A stretch of 64,000 nucleotides of DNA from Caulobacter sp. NIBR2454 (GTDB lineage: Bacteria; Pseudomonadota; Alphaproteobacteria; Caulobacterales; Caulobacteraceae), in the NCBI RefSeq assembly GCF_027474405.1, contig NZ_CP114871.1, positions 1,683,001-1,747,000 on the forward strand, written 5' to 3'. The notes below the pieces were generated by a model. It did no database searches. It was not told the origin of the DNA and saw only the letters and a program-made list of their open reading frames with translations. The translations under genes and the position numbers were made by a program. Below, one piece after another: positions 15,601 to 25,056 of the stretch (the first letter of the stretch is position 1; each line of letters begins with the position of its first letter).

Positions 15601-16601
15601 GACTGTGTCCGTCGGCCGGCGATCTGATCGGCCAGGAGGATCGCCTGGACCAAGCTGTCAGGGCGGGCCACGCCGCGCCCCGCGATGTCGAAAGCGGTGC
15701 CGTGGTCGGGAGAGGTACGCACGATGGGTAGGCCCAAAGTCACGTTCACGCCGCCCCAGAAGTCCAGCATCTTAACCGGGATCAAGGCTTGGTCGTGATA
15801 CATGCACAGAACGGCGTCGTACCGGGTCCGAGCCTCTGCATGGAAGAGGCTGTCGGCGGGGGACGGCCCGCGGACGTCGACGCCCTCGGCTCGCAGCACA
15901 TCCACCGCTGGCCGGATCACCTCGATCTCTTCGCGCCCAATGCCGCCGTCTTCACCCGCATGTGGGTTAAGGCCGGCGACGGCCAGGCGCGGCGAGAGGA
16001 TGCCGAAATCCTGCTTCAAAGCCTGAACCGTCACGCGGGCGGCGGCGAGGATGGCTTCGACCGAAAGGGCCTCGGGAACCGCTGAAATCGGCGTGTGGAT
16101 GGTGACCAGGCTGACGCGCAAGTCGCCAGCGGTCAGCATCATCACCGGACCTCGTGAGCCGGTCAGGGGCGCGCCAGCCGTCAATTCGGCCAGAAACTCG
16201 GTGTGACCAGGAAATTTGAAGCCGGCCTCATAGAGCGGAGCCTTGGCGATGGGGGCCGTGACAAGGCCGCCGACCTGTCCCGAGAGCGCCAGGCCGACCC
16301 CTGTCTCGATCCAGCGGATGATGGCGCCGGCATGGGCGCTATTGGGCTGTCCGGCGACGACGGGCGACTGTAGGGGCAGATCCAGCACCGGCAGGGCGTC
16401 GGCGAAGACTTCGAGCGCCTGCTTGGGCCCAGTGACCGCACGCACCGAAGGCGCGCCAGAGGCGGCGCGCAGGGACTGTGCGTCGCCCACCACCATGAAG
16501 GCGGGGCCGCCTGTCCGCAGTTCAGCCCAGGCCTTGGCGACGATCTCCGGACCTACGCCCGCAGGATCGCCAAGGGAAAGGGCGAGTGGTCTCGTGGTCA
16601 A
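15597..16601 (-). CDS. pdxA: 4-hydroxythreonine-4-phosphate dehydrogenase
   Basis: This 334-residue metal-dependent NAD enzyme belongs to the DXP-dependent pyridoxal phosphate pathway. It has the GDPAGVGPEIVAKAW N terminus, GHTEFLAELTGA-like metal-site segment (PGHTEFLAEL), the VAGLNPHAGEDGGIGREE signature and a C-terminal LGLPIVRTSPDHGTAFDIAGRG. The start is TTG at 16601; TTGA overlaps the surA stop, so translation is probably coupled. There is no ATG that would retain the N-terminal GDPAG motif. Confidence 0.96.
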   Translation of the reverse strand: MTTRPLALSLGDPAGVGPEIVAKAWAELRTGGPAFMVVGDAQSLRAASGAPSVRAVTGPKQALEVFADALPVLDLPLQSPVVAGQPNSAHAGAIIRWIETGVGLALSGQVGGLVTAPIAKAPLYEAGFKFPGHTEFLAELTAGAPLTGSRGPVMMLTAGDLRVSLVTIHTPISAVPEALSVEAILAAARVTVQALKQDFGILSPRLAVAGLNPHAGEDGGIGREEIEVIRPAVDVLRAEGVDVRGPSPADSLFHAEARTRYDAVLCMYHDQALIPVKMLDFWGGVNVTLGLPIVRTSPDHGTAFDIAGRGVARPDSLVQAILLADQIAGRRTQS

Positions 16602-17932
16602 CGGGTCTCGATCGTCGCCGAATTGCGCAGGTCACGCAGCGTGCGCTTGGAGATCAGCGACAGCTGCTGGCCGCGTAGACGGTTTTCGATCTGATCGTGC
16701 GACGGTGCGTTCTGGCCGCCCTGCTTCTTGCCGCAGACCGCCACGATATGCAGGCCCGCATCCGTACGGATCGGAGCCGATACCTGACCTATCTCGAGAG
16801 TGCGGGCGGCTTCCTGGAAGGCGGGCGCCAGATCCTTGATTTCGGCTTCACCCAGGTCGCCGGCGATGACGCCGTCGAACTTGGCCGCCGCGGGTTCGAG
16901 CGCCTGGCAGTTGTTCACTTGGGCGCGCAGCTCGTTGAGCTTGGCCGTCGCGGCCGCGACTTCCGACTCTGGCGCATCGGTCGGCAAGGTCAACGCCGCC
17001 TGCTTCAGATCAACCATTAGCGAGTCGGCGCCAGAGCGCTTGTTGCGCAGGAGGACGATATAGACGCCATCGCGGACCGGGATAGGCGCGGACAGCTGAC
17101 CCGGTCGAAGTTGCGCCAGGGCGGCGTCGACTTCCGGCGGCATTTCGCCCGGAGCGACCCAGCCGGCGTCGCCGCCATTGGCGGCCGTGGCCGCGGCGGA
17201 GAACTGGCGGGCGACGGCGGGGAAGGGCGCGCCTTGCTGGATCTGGGCGATCAGCTGGGTCGCGCCGTTCATGGCCACGTCCATGCCGCCGACACGGTTG
17301 GCGTCGAGGAACACTTCGCCGACCTGATACTGCGGCTTGCTGGTGGCTTCCGCCAGGCGTCGCTGGAAAGCGGTTATCTGGTCTTCGCCGATGCGCAGGC
17401 GCGAGCCGTAGCGGCCGGAGATATAATTCTGCCAGCTCTGCTCGGCGCGGAGTTGTTCGCGGAAGGTCTGCGCGCCAACCCCTTGAGCCGCCAGAGAGGC
17501 CAGAAGCTGTTCGGACGAGATGTTGTTGCCGCGCGCGACGTCGGCGATCTGCTCATCGACCTCCTTGTCGGTGGCGATGATCTCGGTCTTGTTCTGCTTT
17601 TCGATCCGCCGCAGTTCCTGGATCTGCAGACGTTCGTCCACCAGCGAGCGCATGGCCTCGGCCTGCAGCTGGGGCAGGGTCTCCTGGGTCGGCTGCACGC
17701 CGGAGGTGACCATCAGCAGGCGCATGCGCTGCATCAGGTCATAGGTGGAGACCAGATCGTCATTGACGACGGCGGCGATGCTCTCGGCGAGCGGCCGCGG
17801 GCCCTCGGCCTGGACTGCTTCCGGAGCCGGCTGGGCCGCCTGCTCCTGAGCGTTCGCCACCGCCGCCGCGTTCAGGGCGAACACGGAAACCGCCGCCAAC
17901 GCCAGGCTCGTCACACTACGCGCCAACCGCAT
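16598..17932 (-). CDS. surA: SurA-like periplasmic chaperone/peptidyl-prolyl isomerase
   Basis: This 444-residue periplasmic chaperone delivers outer-membrane proteins to the BAM complex. ATG at 17932 is preferred over GTG at 17953 because AGAGGAA lies before the ATG and nothing lies before the GTG. Signal peptide residues 1-28 end near ANA. The SurA N-terminal helical domain follows (about 45-170, IAAVVNDDLVSTYDLMQRMRLL start), then parvulin-like regions around residues 180-290 and 300-410, of which the first keeps more of the family pattern. It lies just after lptD, itself a known SurA-dependent outer-membrane protein, which fits the operon. Confidence 0.92.
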   Translation of the reverse strand: MRLARSVTSLALAAVSVFALNAAAVANAQEQAAQPAPEAVQAEGPRPLAESIAAVVNDDLVSTYDLMQRMRLLMVTSGVQPTQETLPQLQAEAMRSLVDERLQIQELRRIEKQNKTEIIATDKEVDEQIADVARGNNISSEQLLASLAAQGVGAQTFREQLRAEQSWQNYISGRYGSRLRIGEDQITAFQRRLAEATSKPQYQVGEVFLDANRVGGMDVAMNGATQLIAQIQQGAPFPAVARQFSAAATAANGGDAGWVAPGEMPPEVDAALAQLRPGQLSAPIPVRDGVYIVLLRNKRSGADSLMVDLKQAALTLPTDAPESEVAAATAKLNELRAQVNNCQALEPAAAKFDGVIAGDLGEAEIKDLAPAFQEAARTLEIGQVSAPIRTDAGLHIVAVCGKKQGGQNAPSHDQIENRLRGQQLSLISKRTLRDLRNSATIETR

Positions 17933-17983
17933 GGATGTTGTCGTTCCTCTCACTCGGGCGCGCGCCCGGAATACTTGCAGGTG

Positions 17984-20263
17984 CTAGTAGCCTGTATCGC
18001 CCAATGTGGCGAGCGTTAGGCGCAGCTGAATGGAGTCGTTGGGGCGAATGCGCACGCCGGTCGGCGTGTTGACGTACTGGTCTTCCCGCTGGAAGACGAC
18101 ATCGACCCGCAGACAGTCGTCTTTCCACACCACGCCGATGTCGCGGCGACGCCAGTTGTCGCTGCGTAGATCGCGTGAACCGACGAACGAGACGCCCCAG
18201 TTCTTGGTGACGAAAAGCTCGCTGTAGACGTCGAAGTTTTCCTGCTTGAACCCGTTGATATCCAGGTCGTCGCGCAGATAGCGAACCACGGCATAGCCAC
18301 GGGCGTGACTGACGTCAGCCCCCGCCTCCAGGCGGCGGATCGACATGGTGTCGTTGTCCAGACGCGAGCGGGTGAACACGGACACGCCCTTGATCGGCTT
18401 GGCGTCGGCGGAGACGACCCAGTCGGACGCCTTGTGCTGCAGCCCTGTGCGGGGCGGGAACAGGTCGTCGCGCTCGGCGCGGAAGCTGCGGCCGATCAGC
18501 AGGCTGGCTTCGCGGCCGTCGTCCATCGAGATGCGGGCGCGGCCGCCAGCGTTCAGGCGTCGGCCGCCCTCATAGAGGTCGAAGCCCGGCGACTTGTTGG
18601 CGCGGAACAGATTGTTCTCGTCGAACTCGAAAGCCAGGCTGTCTTCGTTCGGGATGCGCGAGTCCAGATCGCTGTCAGGCGAGATGGCGATCTGGGCCAC
18701 GGGCTCCAGAACGATCGAACCGGCCGAGAGGCGCTTGAAGAACGGCCAGCTGATATCGGCCCCGGCGACACCCAGGCCCCTCGTGACAGTATCGGAACCC
18801 GACACGCCGGCCAGATCGGACACGTTGTAGGTGTCGAACCGCGTCTGCAGGAAGGGCGTGACCCGCAGACCGCTAGACAGGGTGAAGTCACGGCGCCAGC
18901 TGGCTTCGCCCGTGGCGCGGCGGCTGTCTGCACCAGCGGGGCGCGGATCGGCCGGCGTCGGCGCGATCGATTGCGATTGATCGCGATTGAGGACCACGCC
19001 GCTGGCGCGGATCCGCAGGCGTCCCCCGGCGACGGCGCTCTCAGGCTCCCAGCGCGCCTCCACCAGCGGGGCGACGGTGGGGAAGGTGCGATCCTGGTCG
19101 CCGATCCGCAGGCCCTGAACGCTGACGGCGGCGATGGAGAGGTAGGACCGGGCGTCCTGGCGGGTCGTATAGACCTGCGACATCAGGCGGTGATCGTCCG
19201 GCGTGAACAGGCCGCGCTGCGAGTAGACGTCGTCGACGCTGTAGTTGTCGAACAGGAAGTCGTCAGACGTCCGCTCGGCCGCGAATCCCCAGTCCCACTT
19301 GTCGTCGATCTCGAACTTGCCCTTGGCGAGCAGGTAGCTGCGATGGGTGCGCTCGCCAAAGCGCTCCCCGTTGCCATCCACGTCACGCTCATAGGTGTAA
19401 CCGGCGCGCGCCTCCAGATAGCCGGAATAGAAGCGCTTGCGGTAGGTCATGTTCAGGAACGGATTCACATCCGCGTTGAACTGCGGACTGAGAACCACTT
19501 CCGATGACGGCGACAGAACCTGTAGGTACGGCTGCTCGTAGGAGAAGCCCCGGCGACGGGTCACCTCGACCTTGGGCGGCAGAAAGCCGGACCGGCGCTT
19601 GGCGCTGGGGTCCGCGTGCCAGAACACAGGCAGGTAAGCGACCGGGACGCCCCACATCTCAACGACGGCGTTCTGGTAGTAGACCAGCTGCTTGTTGCGA
19701 TCCTGGACGACCTTGGCGGCTTTGATCTGCCAGGTCGGCGTGTTGTCATCGCCGCCGTCCGCGCAGACAGGGCAGGGGGTGTAGACCGCCCGCGACAGTT
19801 CGTTGACGTTCTCGTTGCGGCGGATCGCGGCGTCGGCCGCGATCTTGACGTTGGGCTGCATGCGCATGGCGAAGCCTCGCGCGAAGCCTGCCGACATGTC
19901 CTCGTCCAAGGTCAGTTCGTCGGCGAACTGGGTGGAGCCATCGGCGTTGACCAGGACGATGTTACCCTTGGCCGTGACGATCTTGGTGCCCTGGTTGTAG
20001 ACGACCTCCTCGGCGCGCAGGGTGCGGCCGTTGCGGCGCGCCTCGACTTCCCCGCGTGCGGTGATGGTGTCGTTCTTGTCGTCGCGGATGACCAGGTCAG
20101 CTTCCAGGTAGAAGCCGTCCTCGCCCAGACCGTCGGTCACCGGCGGTGGAGCGGGCGGAGCGACAGGCAGGGGCGCGGGCGCCTGAGCGCTGGCGCTGCC
20201 GCCGGCGATCAAGAGCGCGATAGCGGCCGCGCCGCCCAGCAACGCCGTCTGGCTGGAACTCAT
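17984..20263 (-). CDS. lptD: LPS-assembly protein LptD
   Basis: This is a 759-residue outer-membrane beta-barrel that inserts LPS into the outer leaflet together with LptE. The ATG at 20263 follows GGAGGA and starts a signal peptide ending in ASAQA. An OstA/LptA-like jellyroll lies at about residues 45-190 (DDKNDTITARGEVEARRNGR, VVYNQGTKIVTAKGNIVLVNADG), followed by the barrel with the VPVAYLPVFWHADPS segment typical of the family. The cysteine pair in PCPVCADGG and Cys in WKDDCLRVD are candidates for the structural disulfides. It lies between lptG and surA in the operon. Confidence 0.95.
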   Translation of the reverse strand: MSSSQTALLGGAAAIALLIAGGSASAQAPAPLPVAPPAPPPVTDGLGEDGFYLEADLVIRDDKNDTITARGEVEARRNGRTLRAEEVVYNQGTKIVTAKGNIVLVNADGSTQFADELTLDEDMSAGFARGFAMRMQPNVKIAADAAIRRNENVNELSRAVYTPCPVCADGGDDNTPTWQIKAAKVVQDRNKQLVYYQNAVVEMWGVPVAYLPVFWHADPSAKRRSGFLPPKVEVTRRRGFSYEQPYLQVLSPSSEVVLSPQFNADVNPFLNMTYRKRFYSGYLEARAGYTYERDVDGNGERFGERTHRSYLLAKGKFEIDDKWDWGFAAERTSDDFLFDNYSVDDVYSQRGLFTPDDHRLMSQVYTTRQDARSYLSIAAVSVQGLRIGDQDRTFPTVAPLVEARWEPESAVAGGRLRIRASGVVLNRDQSQSIAPTPADPRPAGADSRRATGEASWRRDFTLSSGLRVTPFLQTRFDTYNVSDLAGVSGSDTVTRGLGVAGADISWPFFKRLSAGSIVLEPVAQIAISPDSDLDSRIPNEDSLAFEFDENNLFRANKSPGFDLYEGGRRLNAGGRARISMDDGREASLLIGRSFRAERDDLFPPRTGLQHKASDWVVSADAKPIKGVSVFTRSRLDNDTMSIRRLEAGADVSHARGYAVVRYLRDDLDINGFKQENFDVYSELFVTKNWGVSFVGSRDLRSDNWRRRDIGVVWKDDCLRVDVVFQREDQYVNTPTGVRIRPNDSIQLRLTLATLGDTGY

Positions 20264-20312
20264 ACGGACCCATCCTCCACGGGCGGACTCTTGGTGCAAC
20301 GAGGCCACGAAC

Positions 20313-21419
20313 TCAACCATCCTCGGTGTAAGAAAGCAGAATGATCCCGGCGAGCAACGCCAGGGCCGGCGGAGTCCAAGCCGCGGCGAAGGCGGGAATG
20401 ATTCCCGCCCGTCCCAGGGCGCCGCACACCTCGTTGAAGAAGAAGAAGGCGAAACCAAGGGCGACGCCTGATCCAGCCAGCCCCGCCAGCCCTCCCAGGC
20501 GCATCAGGCGAAGCGAGAAGGCCGCCGCCAGCACCGACATTGCGGCGAACAGCAGGGGGGTGGCCAGCAGCTGATGCAGGCGAAGCTCATAGGGCGTGGT
20601 CGAAAAGCCCGCCCGTTTCGTCTCGATGATCGTCTGCGGGAGCCGCCAGAAGGCGATGGCCTGCGGCGAGCCGAATCGCGCCGAAGCCTGGGCAGGGTCT
20701 AGGGTCGAGGGAATCGTCAGGCTTTCCGAGCGGATCGAGCCCGCGCCTGGCGTCGCCTCGCGTACGCCGGTGAGCTGCCAATAGCCGGGCATGAGCTGGG
20801 CTTTTTCGGCCTCCACCCGGCGGCTGAAGCGCATCAGTCCCTCGCGGTCGCGGCTGTAGATGAACAGCGAAACGCCGCGCAGGGTCAGGGCTCCACCCTC
20901 GCGTTCCCGCGATTTGGCGCGAATGACGACCTGGGTGTCGGAGTCGCCCTGGCGCAGCCAGTTCGGTTTGGGCGCGGTGTTGAGATAGTTGTCCATAAGG
21001 CGCGAGCGCGCGTCTTCGAACCGCCCGGCCAGCGTCGCCGCGCCCGGGTTAAGTACGGTCACCGTCAGGATGCCGATGACGAAGGCCGCGCCGGCGGCCG
21101 GGAAGATGAAGCGCCAGGCCGATACGCCCGCCGCGCGCATGGCCACCAGCTCGCTGCGTCGGTTGAGGCCGACGAAGGCGCCGAGAGTCCCAAACAGAAA
21201 AACAAATGGAGTCAGGACCAGGATTGTGGCGGGCGCGCGCAGAAGCGTCAGACCGATCATCTGCAGGAAGCTGACGTCGGTGCGAGTGCCCACTTCACGG
21301 GAGACATCCACGAAGTCGATCAGCAGCACGACGGCCGCGAAGATCGCCGCCGCCACGCCAAGCGCCTTCAGCGTCCTGACCAGGACGTAGCGCTCGATCC
21401 GCCCGCTCATGAGAATCAT
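20313..21419 (-). CDS. lptG: LPS export ABC transporter permease LptG
   Basis: This 368-residue inner-membrane component, with LptB and LptF, extracts LPS and pushes it across the periplasm. It has six predicted membrane helices, three N-terminal (about residues 10-120) and three C-terminal (about 275-365), flanking a periplasmic beta-jellyroll. The segment LRAPATILVLTPFVFLFGTLGAFVGLNRRSELVAMRAAGVS contains the coupling-helix signature (residues about 60-100). The start ATG at 21419 overlaps the lptF stop (ATGA); ATG at 21410 is the alternative. Confidence 0.95.
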   Translation of the reverse strand: MILMSGRIERYVLVRTLKALGVAAAIFAAVVLLIDFVDVSREVGTRTDVSFLQMIGLTLLRAPATILVLTPFVFLFGTLGAFVGLNRRSELVAMRAAGVSAWRFIFPAAGAAFVIGILTVTVLNPGAATLAGRFEDARSRLMDNYLNTAPKPNWLRQGDSDTQVVIRAKSREREGGALTLRGVSLFIYSRDREGLMRFSRRVEAEKAQLMPGYWQLTGVREATPGAGSIRSESLTIPSTLDPAQASARFGSPQAIAFWRLPQTIIETKRAGFSTTPYELRLHQLLATPLLFAAMSVLAAAFSLRLMRLGGLAGLAGSGVALGFAFFFFNEVCGALGRAGIIPAFAAAWTPPALALLAGIILLSYTEDG

Positions 21420-22561
21420 GCTGAGGCCTCGCCGAACAGGTCGCGCGCGCCCCGGTGATGCTCGATGTTGATGAAGCGCCGCACCCGCTGACGGAATAGC
21501 TGGCTGGCGGCCCAAACGATCATCGACAGCGGGATCAGGTACTGCACGATGTTCAGCCACGGCGCGTCGGCACAGGCCGCCTGCACCGCGAAACCGATGA
21601 TCCGCCCGAGGGACGCGGCGGCGGCCACGGCCGCGATGCGCTTGCCATAACCCGCCCGGTTGAATGATCCGGCGATCACGGCCGCCAGGGCCATCATCAT
21701 GAAGGCGATGTTGTAGAGCGGCGACGACAGGCGGAAGTGACCCTCGGCCAGCATCTTTTCACGGTTGCGCTGCTCCCAGGTCTGGGTCAGGTCCGGGAAG
21801 AACAGCTCATGCAGATAGCGGTCCGAAATCTTGTAGTGGACCAGGCTGTCCCGATCGAGGAAGCCGCGCAGGTCGAAGACATATTCGTCGAATGACAGGT
21901 AGTTCAGCACGCCGTCGGCCGAGAACTCCTGGTTGGAGCCCTGCCGCATGATCAGGATCGGCGTCTCGTCCAGCTTGCCAAGGCGGCCTTCGCGAGCGGT
22001 GTAAGTGACCGACGCGCCGTTCTCCTTCTGCTGGTGGACGAACAGGTCGTGGATCAGGCCGTCCCGGTCCACCTGCTTGGCGTAGACCGTCAGGCCAGGC
22101 GAGGGTTCGGAGAACTCGCCCTCGCGCACCAGGGTGGTGACCAAGTCGCCCTGAACCGAAAACAGGATTTCGCGCATGGTTCGCTGCGCCCACGGCTGGA
22201 CCCACAGGTTCAGGACCAGGGCCAGGAGGGCGGCGAAGACGCCGATCCGAATCGCTGGCGAAATCACCCGCCAGCGGCTGATGCCGCCAGCGAAGCAGAC
22301 CACGATCTCCTGTTCGGTATGCAGACGGTTCAACGACACCAGGGCGCCGACGAACACCGCCACCGGCAGGATCAGATTGAACAGCTGGGGCAGGGCGAGC
22401 GCCGTCAGGCCGGCGAACAGAACCGCCGTCTGGCCTTGCTCCACAATGATGTCGAGGCCGCGCAGGCTCTGGCTCAGCACCGCGACCGCGGTGAGCGCCG
22501 TCGCCGCCAGGATCAGGGGGCCCAGCAACTGACGGAAAAGATAGCGCTCGATTAGACGCAT
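21416..22561 (-). CDS. lptF: LPS export ABC transporter permease LptF
   Basis: This 381-residue partner of LptG starts MRLIERYLFRQLLGPLILA, the family N terminus. The first membrane block spans about residues 12-125. The coupling-helix region is LNRLHTEQEIVVCFAGGISRWRV. A periplasmic beta domain spans about 135-265, and the C-terminal helices run from about 285. It is the first gene of the operon. LptB, the ATPase, is not in the window. The 152-base gap to pepA holds the divergent promoters. Confidence 0.95.
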   Translation of the reverse strand: MRLIERYLFRQLLGPLILAATALTAVAVLSQSLRGLDIIVEQGQTAVLFAGLTALALPQLFNLILPVAVFVGALVSLNRLHTEQEIVVCFAGGISRWRVISPAIRIGVFAALLALVLNLWVQPWAQRTMREILFSVQGDLVTTLVREGEFSEPSPGLTVYAKQVDRDGLIHDLFVHQQKENGASVTYTAREGRLGKLDETPILIMRQGSNQEFSADGVLNYLSFDEYVFDLRGFLDRDSLVHYKISDRYLHELFFPDLTQTWEQRNREKMLAEGHFRLSSPLYNIAFMMMALAAVIAGSFNRAGYGKRIAAVAAAASLGRIIGFAVQAACADAPWLNIVQYLIPLSMIVWAASQLFRQRVRRFINIEHHRGARDLFGEASA

Positions 22562-22713
22562 AGGGCGGGGGCGGCTTTTGGCTGTTTGTCCCGCAATGGG
22601 AAGGACCGTTCTATACGCCGCCGCGCCGATGAGACAACCGCATCGCTTTCCTTGCCTCTTCGCTTGGACTATGCCGCCAGCATCCAGTCTTCGTCTGCGA
22701 GCAGGAGTTTTCC

Positions 22714-24186
22714 ATGCGGATCGAGTTTGCGCCTCTGAACACGGCCCCCACTGGCGCGAGCGTGATCGCCGCCCTGGCCTTCGACGGCGGGGCCCTTTCG
22801 GCGGAAGCGCAATCCCTTGACCAGCAAGCCGGCGGCGCCCTGACCCGTGCTGTCTCGGCGGGCCGCTTCAACGGCGGCAAGGGCCAGACCCTGGAGCTCC
22901 TGGCGCCGGGCGGCGTCGAGGCCGGCCGGGTTCTGCTGGTTGGTGCGGGGCCCGCGCCTCTGGACGTCGCCGGCGCGGAGACGGCCGCCGCCCAGGCGTA
23001 TCAGGCGATCAAGGCCAGCGGGTCCAAGGAACTCATCATCCGTATCGGCGGCGACGCCGAAACCGCCGCCAAGGCCGCCTTTGGGGTGAGCTTGGCCGCC
23101 TATCGCTTCGATCGCTATCGCACCACCGAGAAGGCCGAGAAGAAGCCCTCGATCGAGGTGGTGAAGATCGAGACCGCCGACCTCGCCGCCGCTCAGGCCG
23201 CCTTCGAGCCGCTGGCCGCCCTGTCCGATGCGGTGATCTTTAGCCGCGACCTGGTTTCCGAACCCGCCAACATCCTGCACCCGGAAGAGTTCGCCGCGCG
23301 GGTCAAAAGCCTGGAGAAGCTCGGCCTCACCGTTGAAATCCTGGGCGAGGCCGAGATGGCCAAGCTGGGCATGGGCAGCCTGCTGGGCGTGGGCCAGGGC
23401 AGCCGTCGCGAAAGCCAGCTGGTGGTCATCCAGTGGAAGGGCGGCGGCGACGCCCAGCCCGTGGCCTTCGTCGGCAAGGGCGTCTGCTTCGACACCGGCG
23501 GCATCAGCATCAAGCCGGCCGACGGCATGGAAGACATGAAGTGGGACATGGGCGGCGCGGCGGCCGTCTCCGGCCTCATGCACGTGCTGGCGGGCCGCAA
23601 GGCCAAGGTCAACGCGGTCGGCATCCTGGGCCTGGTCGAGAACATGCCGGACGGTAACGCCCAGCGTCCGGGCGACGTGGTCACCTCGATGTCGGGTCAG
23701 ACGATCGAGGTCATCAATACCGACGCCGAAGGCCGCCTCGTGCTGGCCGACGCCCTCTGGTACTGCCAGCAGCGTTTCAAGCCTCAGTTCATGGTCGATC
23801 TGGCCACCCTGACCGGCGCGATCATCATCGCCCTGGGCAACGACTACGCCGGTCTCTTCAGCAACAATGACGAGCTGTCAGGCAATCTTCTGGCCGCTGG
23901 CGAAGCCGAGAACGAGCTGCTGTGGCGCATGCCGCTGCCCGCCGCCTACGAAAAGCAGATCGAGAGCCCGATCGCCGACATCAAGAACGTCGGCGGCCGT
24001 CCGGCCGGTTCGACCACGGCCGCGCTGTTCCTGCAGAAGTTCGTCAACGGTCTGCCTTGGGCGCACCTGGATATCGCCGGTGTCGCCTGGAAGAAGCCCT
24101 CGACCAGCCCGACCATCCCGGACGGCGCCGTGGGCTTTGGCGTGCGCCTTCTGAACCGCATGGTCGCCGACAAGTACGAAGGCTAG
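22714..24186 (+). CDS. pepA: Leucyl aminopeptidase (M17)
   Basis: This is a 490-residue cytosolic di-metal aminopeptidase. The family signature NTDAEGRLVLADAL (about residues 340-353) contains metal ligands and the bicarbonate-binding Arg. Metal ligands are also in GKGVCFDTGGISIKP and MKWDMGGAAAV. The N-terminal macro-like domain covers about residues 1-165. GCAGGAG upstream supports the ATG at 22714. The family can also act as a DNA-binding regulator in enterobacteria. It is followed by holC, as in many proteobacteria. Confidence 0.97.
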   Translation: MRIEFAPLNTAPTGASVIAALAFDGGALSAEAQSLDQQAGGALTRAVSAGRFNGGKGQTLELLAPGGVEAGRVLLVGAGPAPLDVAGAETAAAQAYQAIKASGSKELIIRIGGDAETAAKAAFGVSLAAYRFDRYRTTEKAEKKPSIEVVKIETADLAAAQAAFEPLAALSDAVIFSRDLVSEPANILHPEEFAARVKSLEKLGLTVEILGEAEMAKLGMGSLLGVGQGSRRESQLVVIQWKGGGDAQPVAFVGKGVCFDTGGISIKPADGMEDMKWDMGGAAAVSGLMHVLAGRKAKVNAVGILGLVENMPDGNAQRPGDVVTSMSGQTIEVINTDAEGRLVLADALWYCQQRFKPQFMVDLATLTGAIIIALGNDYAGLFSNNDELSGNLLAAGEAENELLWRMPLPAAYEKQIESPIADIKNVGGRPAGSTTAALFLQKFVNGLPWAHLDIAGVAWKKPSTSPTIPDGAVGFGVRLLNRMVADKYEG

Positions 24187-24208
24187 GCTTAGGGCCAAGA
24201 GGAGCCCC

Positions 24209-24667
24209 ATGGCCGAGACCTGCGAAGTCTGGTTCTACCATCTCGAGCGCAGCACCCTTGATCAGGTGCTGCCCGAGCTGCTGGAAAAGACGCTGCAGCG
24301 CGGCTGGAAGGCCCTGGTCCGCACGTCGGATTCCGACCGCATCGAGCACCTGGACAGCTGGCTATGGAGCTGGCGTGAGGACAGCTTCATAGGTCACGGC
24401 ACGGCGGCCGAGCCCTTCGCGGAGCGGCAACCGGTGTTGTTGAGCGACAAGCTCGACAACCCGAACGGCGCAGAGGCGTTGTTCCTGCTCGATGGAGCTG
24501 AGCCGGGGGACCTTTCCGCCCACGCGCGCTGCATCCTGTTGTTCGACGGCCGCGACGAAGCGGCCCTGGCGACGGCGCGCGGGCGTTGGAAGGGTTTCAA
24601 GGACGCCGGTCATCCGGTGTCCTATTGGCGGCAGGGCGCGGAAAGAGGCTGGGAGAAGCAGGCTTGA
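24209..24667 (+). CDS. holC: DNA polymerase III chi subunit
   Basis: This is a 152-residue clamp-loader accessory protein that contacts SSB. It matches the chi family with CEVWFYHLERSTLDQVLPELLEKTLQRGWKALV at the N terminus (residues 5-37), the LDSWLWSWREDSFIGHGT segment and QPVLLSDKLDNPNGAEALFLLDG. The C-terminal part keeps VSYWRQGAERGWEKQA. Its stop overlaps the TTG start of the next gene. Confidence 0.93.
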   Translation: MAETCEVWFYHLERSTLDQVLPELLEKTLQRGWKALVRTSDSDRIEHLDSWLWSWREDSFIGHGTAAEPFAERQPVLLSDKLDNPNGAEALFLLDGAEPGDLSAHARCILLFDGRDEAALATARGRWKGFKDAGHPVSYWRQGAERGWEKQA

Positions 24668-24999
24668 AACGGATCATCTTCGCAACGACGGCGCTATTGC
24701 TGGCCACCGCCTGCACAACCACGCCCGAGCCGGCGCCCGCACCGCCGCCAGAGACCCCGACGGCTCCCGCCGACGCCATTCTGCCGCCAGCCCCGCCCAA
24801 GCCCAAGGACACCTGCGGCGCGGATGAGCTGCAATACCTGATTGGCAAGCCCAAGACCGAAATCCCTGTGCCGACAGATCCGTCGCGCCGCCGTGTGGCC
24901 TGCACCACCTGTCCCGTGACCATGGATTTCCGCGAGGACCGGACGAACATCCTGTTCGACGCTGACACAGGCATCATCAAGGAAGTGAAGTGCGGCTGA
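24664..24999 (+). CDS. Lipoprotein with I78-family peptidase inhibitor domain
   Basis: This is a 111-residue predicted lipoprotein. Signal MKRIIFATTALLLATAC has a lipobox LATA-C at Cys17. A Pro/Ala-rich linker (about residues 18-45) follows, then a small domain CGADELQYLIGKP ... CTTCPVTMDF ... LFDADTGIIKEVKCG. This fits the I78 inhibitor fold, known from an Aspergillus elastase inhibitor, although the usual RVI/P motif differs: here it reads RRRVACTTCP with two extra cysteines. The start is TTG, overlapping the holC stop as TTGA. It is probably a periplasmic inhibitor of serine proteases. Confidence 0.8.
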   Translation: MKRIIFATTALLLATACTTTPEPAPAPPPETPTAPADAILPPAPPKPKDTCGADELQYLIGKPKTEIPVPTDPSRRRVACTTCPVTMDFREDRTNILFDADTGIIKEVKCG

Positions 25000-25056
25000 G
25001 ATAATCCGCGTAAGCTCTAACGAAGTTTCGCCGCAAATCTGGTAGAGCTTCGTTCC

